Shown here: positions 25,332 through 35,978 of the stretch, in pieces | Layout of the letters: each line of letters opens with the position of its first letter | Position numbering within the stretch: position 1 is the stretch's first letter | Assembly (NCBI RefSeq): GCF_040054535.1 | Contig: NC_090796.1 | Coordinates: forward strand, 15,341,501-15,405,500 | Length of the DNA: 64,000 nt | DNA from: Antennarius striatus | Taxonomy: Eukaryota > Chordata > Actinopteri > Lophiiformes > Antennariidae | Reading direction: 5' to 3' | Program-made: the position numbers and the translations under genes | Notes under the pieces: model-generated | What the model was told of the DNA's origin: nothing | Seen by the model: only the letters and a program-made list of their open reading frames with translations | Database searches by the model: none

Positions 25332-28231
25332 GACGATAGTGTAGGTGTGTTTGAGGCGTTTCAGTGCAGAACGCTGCCATTCACGGTCACAGATGCAAAT
25401 AATAAATCATAGAAATAAAAGGAAATATTGAATAATCCACAAAATAAATGTTCGGAAGCAAATAATTTGATTTTAAATGAACTCCTGTGGTGCAGCGGAG
25501 GGTTTTTACTCCAAAATAAAAGTGCTTGTTTGCGGTTTCCTTTTTTTGCATCGAGCTGCAAGACCGTTTTCGTTTGAAAGAACATCAATAAAACCAGAAT
25601 AAAAGAGGAATTCCTGCAAAGAAGAACGGCTGCGTTCATGCATTCAGAATGTTTCTGAACTCGTTGCATGCCCTTCCGATTGCAAAAACAGGAAGTTGCG
25701 AGCTGCACGCCTTCTCTCTCTTTTTTTTCTCCGCATTTGCACAAACAGGCGATTTGCAATCCGATGGCGTTGCGAGCTAGCGGTTAACGGGCGAGAGACG
25801 TGCGCGCCAACCTGTAGGCCGGCATGGTGAACACGGGCCTCTTGTAGACCTCCTCCGTCACGTGGATGTCCTCCTCGCACGCGATGCCGATCTTCTGCGG
25901 CTCGTCTTTAAAGTGCTCGATGTCGCTGTAGACGTAGAAGGCGTTCTCGTTGAGTTTGGCGAAGTCGTGGAGCTGGGGAGGGACGAAGAGACGGGTTTTA
26001 AACGGCGCCGCGAAGCGAAAAACCGAGCCCGGGAAAAGTAACGGACGCCTCACCTCCTTCCTGACGGTGAGCTCCAGGTTCTCCACCGGCTCCTCCTTCT
26101 TCAAGCCGTGGAGGTTCTCGTGCAGGTTCTCCTTCCTCCTGGGGGTGTACGGCAGGAAGTCGTCGTCCTTGCGGAGGAAAACCACCGGCTCCTCTCTCAC
26201 GCAGAAGAATATCACCTCCTGTGAAGCCAAGCGAACGTTCGATGCTTTTCCACCCAAACCCGAAGTGGAAACTTCCCGCCGTCTCGCGGCGCCAGCGCCT
26301 CGCTCTCGACGGCCTGACGTATAATTTTTGTCAATTTCATTTCAATTACGGTCGGTTTGCAGCTTTTTTTCCACTGACACACACAACCACAACTCTGTTT
26401 GCTTTAGTCCTAGCATTCATCCGCGGGGGCCGGCGGCGGACACGTGACTCCTCAAATATTTACCGACGGGGCGGCGAAAGGAGGTCAGGCGCAGGCAGAA
26501 ACACGGACGACATGCAGAATGAGAGCAGAACAAGGAGAAACGACCTGGTGCCCGTGGGCCTGGAGCCTCTGGAGGACCCGGGTGAAGCCGTTCAGGCTGG
26601 GCTGGCCCATCCCATACAGCGGGTGGGACCCCTGCAGCCGCCGGAAGTTGGGCGCGCCGCAGCTGGCGGCGGTGTTGAGGACGTCCGCCTTGCTGAACAC
26701 GTCCTGCACCATGAAGAACTCCCCCTGGAGAGAAAAAAAAACAACAACCCAGCTTTTTCATAAACGCACCAGAGCGACGCTGAAGTGGTCGGATAAATCT
26801 GGTGTTTACACGCCAGGATGACCTTTGACCTCGCTGGTTTTAAAAGCTCTTCAGTTTAAGGGTCTTGTGCTTTTATTGAAAGGAAGAGTTCCTCCTACAA
26901 ATTAAAACTCAGGCTTTATTTGCTGGTTTAAATAACGTGACTGGAGTCTGTTAGCACTGTTAGCGTAGAGCACATGTGTCAAACTAAAGGCCCGGGGGCC
27001 AAATGTGGCCCCGCCACATCATTTTATGTGGCCCACGAGAGCATAACAGGTCAGTGTCTAAAAATAAATAGGTCAAAAGTGTGTTTTGACCAAGAACTAC
27101 ATTTCCCATAATGCAGTAATTCAGCCCATTTCAACTCTATCTTAAGCTGTGTTTGATGTTATTTTTCTTTATTCTCTTTAGTAGTTTGATCCTTGATTGA
27201 TGGAGTTCTGTGGGTTTAATAACCTGACAAATTAAAAGGATTTATGTTAGAACAGAGAAACGAAACAAACATGTTTTTTCTCTTGAATAAGTAATAAATT
27301 CAGTTATTTAGCGTTAAGGAGTAGTTAAATTTATTTACATTACATTGAGTTACATTTATTAGTCACATCTGTCATTATGCTGACGTGGCCCCTCGGTGAA
27401 AACGAGTTTGACACCCCTGAGGTAGAAGCCACAGGAATCACAGCAGCTCAAAATGGGGAAGTTAAATATATTTTCACACCCATGTTTAGCATAAATATTC
27501 CTAATAATTACGCATGTTCAGATTCAGAAACCCAACGTCTCCCCAAAGACCCTTTATTCTGGGGCAGGACCTGAGGGCGGGGCTTCCAAACGGCTCCTGA
27601 TGAAGCTGAAGCAGCGGAGGTGACGGAACACATCAAAGGTCTGCTGGCCGGGTGACAACATTCCCGTCTCGGATAATAAAACGGCGCATGACAATGTTCC
27701 CGTTCGGACGCCGGGCTGTGAAAAGCCTCAGAGCGCCGCCGCTCAGACGTCTTTTCCGTTCCCTCACCTGCACCAGGTAGTGCTCCGGCATGGCGTCCGA
27801 GAGCCGGCCCACCTTGTAGTTGGTCTTCAGGATGTCGTCGTGGATCTGGAACTCCTGCCTGCAGTTGTACCTGTGAAACACAGCAGCAGGTCAAATCCAA
27901 TTACCAGCTGTCTGTTTGCGCCGGCCCGACCCGACAAATGAGATGATAACTGGGGGCAAACGCCGCTGGGATGACCCCCCCCGCCCCCAGTGATCAAAGG
28001 GGATTAACACCCCATCGTGAGAACGTGGATTCGGGGAGGGTCTTACGTGATGACCACAGGGGCCACTTTGTTGGTGATGATGGACTTGGCCTTGTTGTTG
28101 TGGATGTTGACCGTCTGGAAGGGGCTCATGCTGAGCGACTGCCTGCTGTCGGCCATCCCGTTGGCGTGGACACTCTCAAGCGGCGACGCTACGGAAACGG
28201 GCGGCGGCGCGGCGCTGGCGGTCGTCCCCAT
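3928..28231 (-). CDS. pald1: Paladin (phosphatase domain-containing 1)
   Basis: Paladin is a cytosolic, membrane-associated protein with two cysteine-phosphatase-like domains; the family modulates receptor tyrosine kinase, endothelial and neural crest signalling. Nineteen coding exons, 5' to 3': 28231-28047, 27870-27768, 26724-26545, 26218-26054, 25972-25812, 25193-25118, 24713-24559, 24482-24383, 24304-24200, 24034-23939, 23854-23720, 23632-23516, 22808-22629, 22541-22344, 21933-21793, 21714-21643, 20429-20289, 9036-8881, 4077-3928. All junctions are GT-AG. The exons sum to 2616 nt, or 871 aa (human 856). The start MGTTAS matches the family and suggests N-myristoylation at Gly2. The two CX5R loops are CQVGVGR (exon 7) and CSNGKGR (exon 15). 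Conserved blocks include FCVREEPVVFLR, HVTEEVYKRP, NFRRVPKMSVYG, VSVPDAKYTKGEF and SETMTPMHYHLREVI. The protein ends SLPFRGEFI. The first 17 exons are tightly packed; the last two are isolated by large introns. I cannot tell which teleost paralogue this is. Confidence 0.97.
4078..8880 (-). other. Last intron of paladin (4.8 kb)
   Basis: This is the intron between the last two paladin coding exons. No exon of another gene is recognisable on either strand. It holds a run of about 17 C at 5661-5677 that produces spurious glycine- or proline-rich frames, and otherwise unremarkable sequence. Confidence 0.7.
11770..12114. mobile_element. Degenerate MITE-like DNA transposon
   Basis: The left end ACAGTGATCCCTCGTG and the right end, read in reverse as ACAGTAATTCCTCACG, form imperfect terminal inverted repeats about 345 bases apart. 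The subterminal words (TTAATGCATTCCGTG, and near the other end ATCCGCATTTAGTGAAGCC) resemble a very common fish family of non-autonomous elements. No transposase frame is present. I cannot fix the superfamily or the target-site duplication. Confidence 0.6.
15395..15715. repeat. Teleost dispersed repeat
   Basis: The stretch begins with TCCAATCCACTTTATTTATA followed by CCAAAGTGCTGCACAG, an AT-rich middle, and a tail reading GTGGGTTTTAAGAAGCCTGCC in two halves. This is the layout of a high-copy fish interspersed repeat that I recognise by pattern only. The exact boundaries and family are uncertain. Confidence 0.45.
22936..23446. mobile_element. Non-autonomous DNA transposon with TIRs
   Basis: Inside a short paladin intron, TAGAACCTCCAGATACAAGT at the left is matched in inverted orientation by TAGAACCTCGAGATACCAGT at the right (18 of 20 identical), enclosing about 510 bases. 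There is no transposase frame. A 49-base tandem repeat sits inside, and a 12-base tandem repeat derived from the right end follows it. The superfamily is not assigned. Confidence 0.6.
23032..23172. repeat. Three tandem copies of a 49-base unit
   Basis: Units starting GGATGGATACAACATCAGTG repeat at 23032, 23081 and 23130. Copies one and two differ at very few bases and copy three is shortened at its end. The near-identity suggests recent expansion inside the older DNA transposon. A separate run of about four 12-base units containing GTAGGTTCTACT lies at 23437-23485. Confidence 0.85.
25269..25328. repeat. CA microsatellite in a paladin intron
   Basis: About 30 CA dinucleotides with one CG interruption lie in the intron between the exons at 25118-25193 and 25812-25972. 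Confidence 0.95.
26971..27419. mobile_element. hAT-type non-autonomous DNA transposon
   Basis: The right end read in reverse begins CAGGGGTGTCAAACTCGTTT and the left end begins CACATGTGTCAAACTAAAGG. These form the widely known 'CAGGGGTGTCAAACTC' hAT-type terminal inverted repeats, about 449 bases apart. The flanking octamers GCGTAGAG and AGGTAGAA agree at five positions, a plausible decayed 8-base target duplication. There is no coding capacity. It sits in the intron between paladin exons 2 and 3. Confidence 0.75.
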
Positions 28232-28266
28232 GCTCCACGAGCAGCTGCCAATGACATCACAGCGGA
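28047..28266 (-). other. First coding exon of paladin with 5' UTR part
   Basis: Upstream of the ATG at 28231 there is a strong acceptor (pyrimidine tract followed by CTTCTCAG) ending at 28267, and a weaker one at 28245. The paladin start codon therefore probably lies in the second exon, after a short untranslated leader, as in mammals. Confidence 0.55.
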
Positions 28267-29290
28267 CTGAGAAGCAGGAAGTGAAACAGCAGGGGTGGAA
28301 AACTAAAAAAAAAAAAAGATCTGACTACACGTGAGGGGCAGAAATGGGACGATGTGGCGCGTTGTGATTGGCTGTGCATCAGGAAGTAGAAAAAAAAAAT
28401 CTGGATAATCAAATAAAAAGATAAAAAATGAGACGCCGGACGTCGCCTGACAGCAAACAGTTTTAGAAAAAACACGCCGCGCTTGAACGCAGCATGGAGG
28501 AGAGTATCCATGGCGTGGATCCACAGGTGATCATACAGTTTGATCACACGCCTCCTCCTCTCTGAAACCTCCTCGGCCTTCTGTCAACCTTTAAATGTGT
28601 TTGAAATAAATCAGCCAATCAGAGCAAAAGAAGCTCTGAAACGTGACGTCATCAGACCAGAGACTTTCTGCAAAGATGCATCTAAATCAGTCAAATCAGA
28701 AGAAAATGATGGAAAAAAAACATCTGTTTGGTTCTAGTAGATTGACTCAAATGCTAGTAAGACAATGAAAAACAAAGGATAAAATTACCACCAGGTTGAC
28801 TAAATATGACAGAGATTGGAAGAAATTAACATTTCAGGAAAAGAATCAACCAAAATTCAGATTTAAAGACCAGAAAAAGTTTTACTTTTAGTTTGAAAAA
28901 TGACTGAAACAATTAATTTAATATCAAAATTGCAAGAAACATATATATTTGAATAAAAACAGAACATTCTAAAAACTAAAGCCTTAACATCACCTGTGTA
29001 ACAGTTCAATCTTGATTTTAAAAGATGCCATTGATCCTAAAGATTCTCTAAAGACGACTGAAACTTTCTGGCGGACATCGATTAGTTTTTTTGGTGCCCC
29101 GAAATAGCCGGAGAGGAAAAAAAGCAAAAAAAATCTCAACTCAAGTCCCAAAAAGGAAGCAAAAGTTTCAGACATACTTTTCTCCGGCAGCCTGAATCTA
29201 TTTGCGTCCTCGCCGCTGACCAAAAGCATCCCTGCTCCCACAATTCAACCACAAGAAGAAGAAAAAGCCGCCAAACGCCCCGCGTCTTAC

Positions 29291-29640
29291 TGCTGAGATG
29301 TGGAGCCTCGAGAGCCTTTTCTGAACTGCTTGCTTTCCGCCATGGTCCAGAGAGAGGAGTGTGAGAACTCGGCATCACATCCAAGAAGAAATATTCCTCT
29401 CCTGGATCCCAGTGCCCACCCTCCCCGCTCGCAGGGAAACCCCTCGGCCCGCCTCGCGAGAGCTGGAAGCGCCCCGGCCGACTCGGAACCTTCAAGGAGT
29501 GAGCGCTCTCCTCCCTGTTCCCGTCTCCGGTGCGACGTGTGGAGTCGCCTTTTTTTGTGGAACGTCTCTCCAGTAGGGACCAGGGTGAGTGGAGGTGGGG
29601 GGAGGAGGGTTGTGGGACATCTGGCAGCCAGATGGCCAAA
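29291..29640 (-). other. Candidate alternative first exon of paladin
   Basis: On the minus strand a GC-rich stretch ends at a good donor (CAGCA|GTAAGACG, GT at 29290-29289). It contains a short upstream frame starting MAESKQFRKG. It lies only 1 kb upstream of the first coding exon. It competes with the candidate at 34463, and neither can be confirmed without transcripts. Confidence 0.25.
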
Positions 29641-30223
29641 GTTCAGCTCGCCTTCACCGGGACGGGACGGGCGGCGCACAAAGACGACAGTTTCCTCTTG
29701 CAGCGCACAAAAGAACGACGTGAAGGAATGATACCTGAGGGAAAACAGCCCTCTGGGGCTTGGGAAGCTGTAAATTTAATATTTTACATTTGGGATGAGA
29801 GGAAAAAAAAAACACTTTAAAGACATCAATTTAAGCTCTGGGAACCTGTGGTCATTTTCCCATATTTTTAGTGTTGAATAGAGGTATTTAGTGTGATTTA
29901 TCATCATGAGAATTCAGATTTACCCATCATCTCCTCGTCACTCCAGGTGGATCGATTTCTGAAGCATTGTGATGAAGTTAAGAGTCAGCAACTGATGATG
30001 GGTTCAAAAAATGTCATTAAGGAGTCCTGACTCGTGCGAACCCGGCGTCTAATGACAGACCAACGGAGGCGCGGACGACTTTATGACGTGCGATTTTGAC
30101 TGACTTGAAATAAACGTCTGCAGCCTTCGTTTGAAATCCCGAAAAACATGAGACGTTGGGAGAGTCGACTAAAAACAGAGCTTAACGTCTCAGAAAGGAG
30201 CATTTACACAGCAACACCCCCTC

Positions 30224-30224
<1 letters not shown>

Positions 30225-30279
<55 letters not shown>
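30225..30279. repeat. CA microsatellite
   Basis: About 27 uninterrupted CA units lie upstream of paladin. A shorter CA run of about 15 units lies at 31374-31403. Confidence 0.95.
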
Positions 30280-30280
<1 letters not shown>

Positions 30281-33200
30281 CCTTTCAATCTCTGTCGCTT
30301 TAAGGACATTTAATCAGTAGGTTTCCTTCACCCACCACCACAGTCATGCATGATAATATGCATGTTCCAGTGAGGCTGTAAAACAGACGTTACCCTCTTA
30401 CCCACGAGGACTTCCTGTACCATGTGGCGTCCTTATTCCTGAAACATCCTGCTTTTACAGGCCTCGGCATCCAGCCCCAACTAAAACGTTAAAAAGCCTT
30501 AACGTCTTACCTTCTAGTCTATCACCTCTGCCGGGTAGAAGCTCGGTCCTGCTGATTTCAGGCCCGATCCGGCGGGCGGGCAGCTGGGGCGGAGGCCTGA
30601 GTAGAAATAGCCCTCAGTCATAAACATCCTCCTAGAGATCCAATCGAGACGACTCATCAGAGAGGCTGTTTACTCCACATGTCAACCAGAGGAGCGTCAC
30701 CCTGCCTGCGAGGCTATAAAACCAGATAAACCCTGATTTCAAGAGGACAAGAGCAACGCCACGGCGAGACGACAGTAAGGCCGTGGAAACCGGAGCCTCC
30801 TGCCAAGCAGAGCAGCGCCGCTCCATTCAGGACGCCCCATTTAAATTCAGCCGGCGTCCCAACTTCGATGTAGAAAAGCGCCTCGAGACAAAAGAGTACG
30901 AATGCAGACAGGAAGGAGCATGCAGCTGCAGGATGCATCTGTCGCTGGGCCTGGAGGAAGGATGCAGGGCGCTCCTCGCTCAAGAGATGGAGGGATGGAG
31001 AAGAGAGATGGAAGACGTCTCACGTGAAGGTGGAGAAGGACAAAAAAAAAGAAAAAAAAAGATGCGCAGCTTCTGTTTTCATCTGATAACATAAAGGTTT
31101 TGCGAGATTTTAAAGTCTGCAGGCGACACAAACGCAGAAACAGATGTAACTTTTAACTATCAGCTAAGAAATCAGTAGAAAAACCTGCTCAGTCGTACTT
31201 ACCAATCAAATTTAATGCATGCAAAATAAAGTTTTGCCGCGTTACTAACCTACTTTTATTTTGAAGTTTAATTTGTTTTCAAAAAAAGGTGTCAAAATAT
31301 CAAGAATAAACCAACATTGAGACAAAATCTGAGTTATAAAGTCAGTCTGTCATCACAGGAAGCCAAACCGTTCATCACACACACACACACACACACACAC
31401 ACCCAGGCACAGGAAGTGTGCACACACCTTCACAGGAAGTGTTTAGTTGTACTCTCTGACACTTCCACCCTGCAGCTGCACACATATTTCAGCAGTGAGG
31501 TGAAGGGTTATGTGCAGGCGCGATTCCACAGGACATGGTTAGTTCCTGAATCGAATATCGGAAATGTTCTCAGAGCTTCCTCTGCAGACAAAGCTGCCGT
31601 TTTCATCTCTTTCATGTCGATTCACATCTCCCCCCGCTTCAGCTTCCGTCTAAAAAAATCCATCACGCAGCTCATTCTGAGAGGAAGCTGCAAAACGTTC
31701 AAGGATGTTAAATCTACTGGGACCCCGACATAAACCACATGGGAGACCTTTTCCCCTTCTACATTCTTGATGTCATCCCAACTTCAGCTGCTAAAAAAAG
31801 CCTTTCCAAATCTATTTTTAAAAAATAGATTTAGATCTCTATCAGTCCCACGCGCTTCCGTCTGGAATCTCTACCGTACCTGACATCCAGCTGACGACCC
31901 GTTTCCAAGGACGACAGAAACGATCCCCGGCAGGTAAGCGTCCCACGGACGCCGTCAGACGTCCTCTGCAAAGCGGGCGGCGGTCCGGCTGAGCCGAGGC
32001 ATCCTTTGTGAGCGAGTCAATGAAAGTGTAAGGACGGATCTGCAAGGGTGGGGGGCAGTCGGATGTTTAGACGGGGTGACGGCACGCTCAGCATCCCCTG
32101 CGCTGGAGGTGCGAGGCGACTCTCGCACGCTGGGATGTGTGTGCATGCAACTCTGCAAGGAGGATGTGGAGGCGGGCAGTCGCTGCCGGTGCCCCACCCC
32201 CCATACCCTGTACGCCCCCACTCAGGGAGAACGACCCCCACCTACACAAGAGGCTCTTGAGAGGCGGCGGCGATCCCAGGCGACCCTCGCCCGGCGGCGT
32301 CACGTGAGCCTAATTCACTACGAGGTCATAATTAGTGGCGTCATTAGCGGCGGACCCGCCCCACGTGGGGGCAAACAGGCCTACAGCTGGGCAAATACTC
32401 ACATTAAGCCCCCCGTCTCCCCCTGACTTCAGCTGCAGAGGCCCGTGTGCTCCACCTCTAGTGGTATGACCCCGGGGTCACGCCGGCTCTTTGTGCACTG
32501 AGTGTCCCGTTTCATCCAGGGAGGGGGGTCGGGAGGGGTTCGGTGGGGTGGAGCCGGGACACATCAAAGGAGCATCATGTGCTTTTGTCCTCCTGCCCGT
32601 TTGACTTTTCATATTTTGCATTGTTGAGCAGAACAGACGCGTCCCGTCGCGATGGAAGGATTCGGCGTGATGTGACTGGACCCCTCAGACGGGTTGGCGT
32701 GATTTGATTGGTGGAATGTAGACGGGCGTGATAAAGAACGTCAGAACTTTGGACGCGTCTTAAAGCGTGAAAAAAACGCCCACGCCAAAGAGGGCGTGTC
32801 GCAAAACGATGTCGAAACGGAGCCGCTGATGTAGAATCTACAGCGGCCACACCTGTTCCTTCCTTCCTTCCTGCTGCTATGAAGAAGATGATGAAGATGA
32901 CCGTGAGCAGAAACAGGTGGCGGTGAAAGGGTTAAAAGAAAGAGAGGATGTTCTGTGAAACTTCCTCTGGAACAAAAAAAAAAAAAAAGACAAATGGTTC
33001 CCGTCACCCGTCTCCACATCAGTCCTGGTCTGTCTTCCCTCCGAGAGGCGATCGGATAACAGGAATAATATTTCACCTCCGCGAGAAAATGAAGTTTTTA
33101 TTTCTTCTTCTTCTTCTCCTTTGGGCACGTCGGTCACCACTGTCTCTAATCCGTCCTTCATGGCTGTCCTCACCACTGTCTTCTCAACTTTTCTCTTTAA

Positions 33201-34199
33201 AATGCAATTTTATTAACAGGCTACAACAAAGACGACTCTAGTCGGGAGCCTGAATTAATGCACACGTTGCTCAACCATGACACCCTGTGGTAAAAATAAA
33301 AGTTTATTGTTCCTACAAAGAGAAACATCAACTTTAAGTGCTAGAAGAATAAAGCGCTTCTGTATTTCTGACTCCCTCTAGGTTTAAACCAGAATGGAAC
33401 TGGACCCCGGTTTGGGGCCGATCCAGCGGGGCCCGTTTCAGCTCCTGGCTTCTGATTAATGATGATGTTTGATCAGGTCTCAGTTGTTCCCATCTGCCCC
33501 CACTCCCCTGTCACCCCACCACTACCCCCAGGGACGTGAGGGTAAAGCGATACCAACGGGACCGGGTCCAGCTGCATGGGGCCAACAAGGCATCAAGGAC
33601 GGCGTCTCGTGAGCCGACTCAGTGACTTTCCAATCTTTTAATCCTAGGAATGAACACGTCTGGGCAGATTTGATGAGTCACGCCAGGAATAGAGTCAAAA
33701 AAACTGAATCATGACGATGCAATATCCATCACAATACATGTCACAATACGGTGTTTACGACTCCATACATCCAAATGTGTCAGGGCAATAACATAAATAG
33801 AATTTTTGATTAAAATCTGAAAATAGACACTCAGAAATACCATTTATAATAATAGATATTGCCCCCCCCCCACACACACACACACATTCATCTGTATTGA
33901 AATGAACATGATTGATCAATAATTAGAACATTGATAATTTCAGAGATTCCAAACTCAAAAACATTAATTATTACACAACATTAGAAATTATGCAACAAAA
34001 AAAGTTTTTGAATGAACTTTTTTTTTTTTTTTACAGTTTCTTCTATATTGTATAAAAGTTATATTAATGATAAGGTGCACTTTAATGATCTCAAACTGGG
34101 AAAGTCAGATGTTGCAGCAGCATTCAGACAAAATATCTCAATAAAATTCAAAATAACAACAAAAACATGCCAAAAAAAAAAAAAAAACCCGGCTCCTGT

Positions 34200-34690
34200 C
34201 CGATAATGGACACACGCTCCTGACTGTCTCTATTCATCACCGTCTGCGGATATTTCGTGGATTTCACGCACAATTCCCCGCAGGAACAGAGAGTTTTTGC
34301 GCAAACAGACGGAACAGCTCCTGTTCGGGTCCTCCGCTTCTTAATTACGCAGATTCGTGATAAATAAAGGCGCTCAGACGTCGCGGCAGATCCGCACAGT
34401 TAACTTGCGGGGTTTTTTTTTTTTTTGGAAGCAACAACAGGCTTAAAGTTGAAGCCACTCACCATTTCAGCTCACGGTGCGTGGAACCGTCCCGGAACCG
34501 GCAGGCGGAGGATGGAGCTCCTCTTTCTGTCCGTTACGCAGGGAAAGAAAATAAATAAATCACCGCCGGTTGTTTTTTCTTCTTTCTCCGAGAAATTTAC
34601 GAGGAAAAGGATTCGGCCGTGTGGCCAAAGGCGAAGCGCGCATGCGCAACGGACGCTCATCCTCTTGTCCTCAGTGGGTCGAATTTAACT
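34200..34690 (-). promoter_or_regulatory. CpG-rich candidate paladin promoter and first exon
   Basis: A CpG-rich island stands out from AT-rich surroundings. On the minus strand it contains a near-consensus donor, GAAATG|GTGAGT, with GT at 34462-34461. A noncoding first exon could therefore run from about 34690 to 34463 and splice over 6.2 kb to the acceptor at 28267. The island lies about 1.3 kb from the nodal promoter, so shared regulation is possible. The assignment to paladin is inference. Confidence 0.4.
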
Positions 34691-35931
34691 GTAATAAATC
34701 AGTCAGAAGTTAAATTAAAAGGTGAATAAGAAGTAATAAACAGTTTAAAGTTATGTTAAAACAACTTAGTTAGATATTCTTATATCAGAGGTTGCGTCAC
34801 AGTGATTTAAATTTGTGAAAATAGATTTTTTTTACATGATTTACGTCCATAAAAGTCCAACATTCCAAAAAAAAAAAAAACCCCAGCTCCTATCATAAAT
34901 ATAAACCTTATGCTAAGTTTAAATAATTATGTGTTCTTTGACAAAGAGAGCTCAACATTCAGATTTCATAACGCATGAGGTTTTTTTTAGCAGAATAAGT
35001 TCAGAGTTATTTATTTATACCTTTGGAATTGTATTAAAAGTTGCTTTAAAAGTTTTCAGACATTTTATTCTAACTAATATTTGAATGATTTTCATCAGTT
35101 TTACCTTTCATTCAATCAGAATGACTGCATAAAACAGGATGATTAGAATAAAAGATGGTGCAAATAATGTTATTGATAATTATTTTTAACATATAGTTTT
35201 AAATTGTGGTCGGTTTTAATCTTTCATTTTACCACAACAACCTTATTTTCGGAAAACTATAAATAAAATGAGAATAAAATTTATTTAATTAAGTATTTTA
35301 AACCCATGAATCCTGTTATTATCATCCTAATAGCATATTGAATTATATTTGAGATGACATTTCACATGATACATCCACTAAATTCTAGACTTTTACCCCG
35401 TCTGTCAGACACAGAGGACACCACATACTTGATATTCAAAAATCTGTAGAATAATAATTTTTTTAATAGTTTTTTGGTCAATTTTAATCTTCTATTTTAC
35501 TACAAAAACCTCAAATGTCGTTATAAACGCACAATAGATGATTAAAGTAACGCTAGGTGCTCTAAAGGGACTTTATAATCCCAATGATAGAAAATTAAAA
35601 AATGTTTTTATAACCATGCCTTCTGTTTTATGCTCATATTTGAGGACTTACTTTTCATTAGTTGTATTCCGTGTATGCCACTATGGGAAAGCCCAACAAT
35701 TAGTGTAAGACAAATAGCAGAGACAATTAATCCGAGGATGGGGAATGGGTCAGCAGGAGTTTGGAGGACGTTGCGCAAACAGAAAGCTGCGCTCCTTGTA
35801 AACACGCACCCAGGCGCCTCATTACCACCTGAATGGATGATGAGCTGTCAGGTAACAAGTCTTGAGGACGTTTGTCAATTTCCTTTAATGTTCTCAGCTA
35901 CTTGTTAAGCATGAAAGGGGGTGGGAGAGGG

Positions 35932-35938
35932 TATATAA
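35932..35938 (+). promoter_or_regulatory. TATA box of nodal
   Basis: TATATAA lies 41 bases before the nodal ATG at 35979, which would place the transcription start near 35962-35968 and give a leader of only about 15 bases. The box is framed by a perfect 8-base inverted repeat, GTGGGAGA at 35921-35928 and TCTCCCAC at 35950-35957. Confidence 0.7.
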
Positions 35939-35978
35939 GACTCCCCTAATCTCCCACTAGAGGAATTTGTCATCTAAC

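Larger units (their letters stand above)
28267..35920. other. Divergent paladin-nodal 5' region
   Basis: This 7.6 kb interval separates the paladin start codon from the nodal promoter, and the two genes are transcribed away from each other. It holds two candidate paladin first exons (near 29.3 and 34.5 kb), CA microsatellites (30225-30279, 31374-31403), GC-rich sequence at about 32.0-32.6 kb and AT-rich sequence at 34.7-35.6 kb. I see no additional protein gene. Confidence 0.6.

Noticed and set aside
35967-35978. Upstream in-frame TTG start for nodal
   Set aside because: The ATG at 35979 directly begins a normal signal peptide; the TTG codon lies essentially at the predicted transcription start.
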